Part shown: piece by piece, positions 62,856 to 64,000 of the stretch
How the letters are laid out: every line of letters starts with the position of its first letter
How positions within the stretch are numbered: the first letter of the stretch is position 1
Source: Carex sylvatica
Lineage: Eukaryota; Streptophyta; Magnoliopsida; Poales; Cyperaceae
Direction of reading: 5' to 3'
DNA: 64,000 bases
Assembly (NCBI GenBank): GCA_964058845.1
Contig: CAXKVR010000055.1
Span: forward strand, 1 to 64,000
Notes under the pieces: model-generated
Told to the model about the DNA's origin: nothing
The model's input: the letters and a program-made list of their open reading frames with translations, nothing else
The model's database searches: none
Position numbers and translations under genes: made by a program

Positions 62856-63856
62856 TCAAGTGGCAAACTGTTCGGGTTCTTCAGTGACTAGAGTGATCTG
62901 GGTTCGGCCCTGAGTTTCTTCAAATACGTCTTCATTTTCAGCACGAATCTCAATGCAATTTATATATAGTGCTGGCCTTTCTTGCTGGAACATTCTGTCA
63001 GTAAAGGGAAAAAAACAAGTCGACATAAATGCAACATCAAATTACCATGATTCAGTATATAATGCATCTGGTACTACTTCATTAGTAATAATGGCATCAG
63101 CACCACACTGGTCAGGTCAAATACTAGCATTTTTGTACTTTTTAAATTTTACTTGACTTCTTTATATGTTTATTGAGGTTTTGATCAGATTTTTGGAGCA
63201 TTATAATGGCTTAAACCTCAAAATCCGTCCAATATGACTTCCCAGTGTAGCATACTGAACCGTAGGAGTACAATAAGATATGTAAAAAATACTAAAGAAA
63301 AAAAGACGCAAAAAATAGCATAGCACATACGGGTGCTTGCAAAGCATAGGTGCTTGAACAGTGGCCACATATTTACAAGAAGAGATCTCTTTAATTGAGC
63401 CTATCACCACTTGTGTACCAGTGCCTGAGCATATGTACCTTACCTAGAAACAAAGCAAAATGAGACATAAATAAGGCATATGTAGTGGCTTGCAAACATA
63501 AGGTTGTACAGAGAAAAAAAAAAATACACTGTACACAAAACATGGAAAAGATCAACTACTTAGATTACTTAATTTTACAAAAGATGTCCAAAACTGAGGA
63601 AGCCAGTTCTTTTCTTTTTCTCTTCTTAAGAAAGAAGTGTATAATTATTGCTTTTGTTGTCATACAGGCCTGTATATAAGAGTTCTTCAATCTTAGTTTT
63701 ATACACCATGAAAATATCAGCACAGTCAATTAGAAACGAAGTCAATTTCAGTAAGTTGTGAAGACTTTAGGAAAAGAAGAGAAAGTTACCTCAGTCTCTC
63801 TCGGCATATCAGTTAGGTCACAAATGGTACCATTTGTATACTGATGTGCGTGATAC
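62856..63856 (-). CDS. OS9: ER lectin OS9 homologue, C-terminal exons (5' part outside window)
   Basis: Three minus-strand exons join in phase: 63856-63790, 63443-63331 and 62994-62856 (TGA at 62858-62856). They encode YHAHQYTNGTICDLTDMPRE, then VRYICSGTGTQVVIGSIKEI and SCKYVATVQAPMLCKHP, then MFQQERPALYINCIEI, with an acidic tail ending EQFAT. This is the second half of the mannose-6-phosphate receptor homology (MRH) domain, including the Cys residues that form its disulfides. In the known system OS-9 proteins bind trimmed N-glycans of misfolded proteins in the ER lumen and pass them to the HRD1-SEL1L/HRD3 ubiquitin ligase; Arabidopsis OS9 does so for mutant brassinosteroid receptors. The exons before this part (signal peptide and first half of MRH) lie beyond 64000. 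The visible part is intact. Confidence 0.92.
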
Positions 63857-64000
63857 CTACAAGACAATTCAATAAGTAAATCAAAGGTTGGATTAATCAG
63901 TAATTCAAATACAAATATCACATTTTACAAATATACCCTTGTGAACTACTTATTATGTTCTAATTTAATATACTGTATGTAAAACCTTTGAAAAATGAGT

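Noticed and set aside
1..64000. tRNA, rRNA or snoRNA genes
   Set aside because: I scanned for tRNA A/B box arrangements and rRNA-like GC-rich conserved blocks by eye and saw none; a dedicated covariance-model search would be decisive.

Overview
The window is plant nuclear DNA, most likely from a dicot-type genome. Evidence: GT-AG introns, plant-specific gene families (AMEIOTIC1/DYAD and ENOD93), a plant L1 LINE with an RNase H domain, plant-type hAT elements and many MITEs. I cannot name the species.

Region 1 (1-20455) is a satellite array of ~80-81 bp monomers. The first 5.75 kb is a near-identical higher-order repeat (units of 1759, 1760 and 1759 bp plus a 469 bp partial, ~22 monomers each). 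The rest is diverged monomers. The array is broken by a 3165 bp hAT element with a perfect 8-bp target duplication (14127-17291) and by a decayed antisense Ty3/gypsy fragment (17971-18990). Region 2 (20456-29378) is AT-rich, gene-poor DNA with a retroelement remnant, a LINE 3' fragment, a foldback element and one broken acidic reading frame. Region 3 (29379-35868) holds a foldback MITE followed by a nearly complete L1 LINE: ORF1 (DUF4283 plus CCHC knuckle) and ORF2 (endonuclease, RT, RNase H) overlap as ATGA, and ORF2 carries one in-frame stop inside RNase H. Region 4 (36075-47433) is nested transposons: a foldback MITE, a non-autonomous hAT, a Tourist MITE, a broken hAT transposase gene split by a solo LTR, three adjacent foldback elements, and an 892 bp hAT with a perfect 8-bp duplication.

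Region 5 (50690-64000) contains the host genes. A DYAD/AMEIOTIC1-like gene on + (51199-53685, 5 exons, with a candidate N-terminal exon upstream) is followed by a complete four-exon ENOD93 gene on - (55374-55968). The 3' end of an ER lectin OS9 gene lies on - (62856-63856 and beyond the window). One OS9 exon is duplicated in inverted orientation as a pseudogene at about 60285-60400. MITEs lie between these genes.

The genes do not form an operon or pathway; each is an independent plant gene. The most unusual items are the homogenised higher-order satellite with 27-codon periodicity, a ~135 bp hairpin inside the minisatellite-bearing leader of the hAT pseudogene, dyad modules in the solo LTR, the inverted OS9 exon copy, and the DYAD-like N-terminal exon that cannot be joined simply to the main gene.
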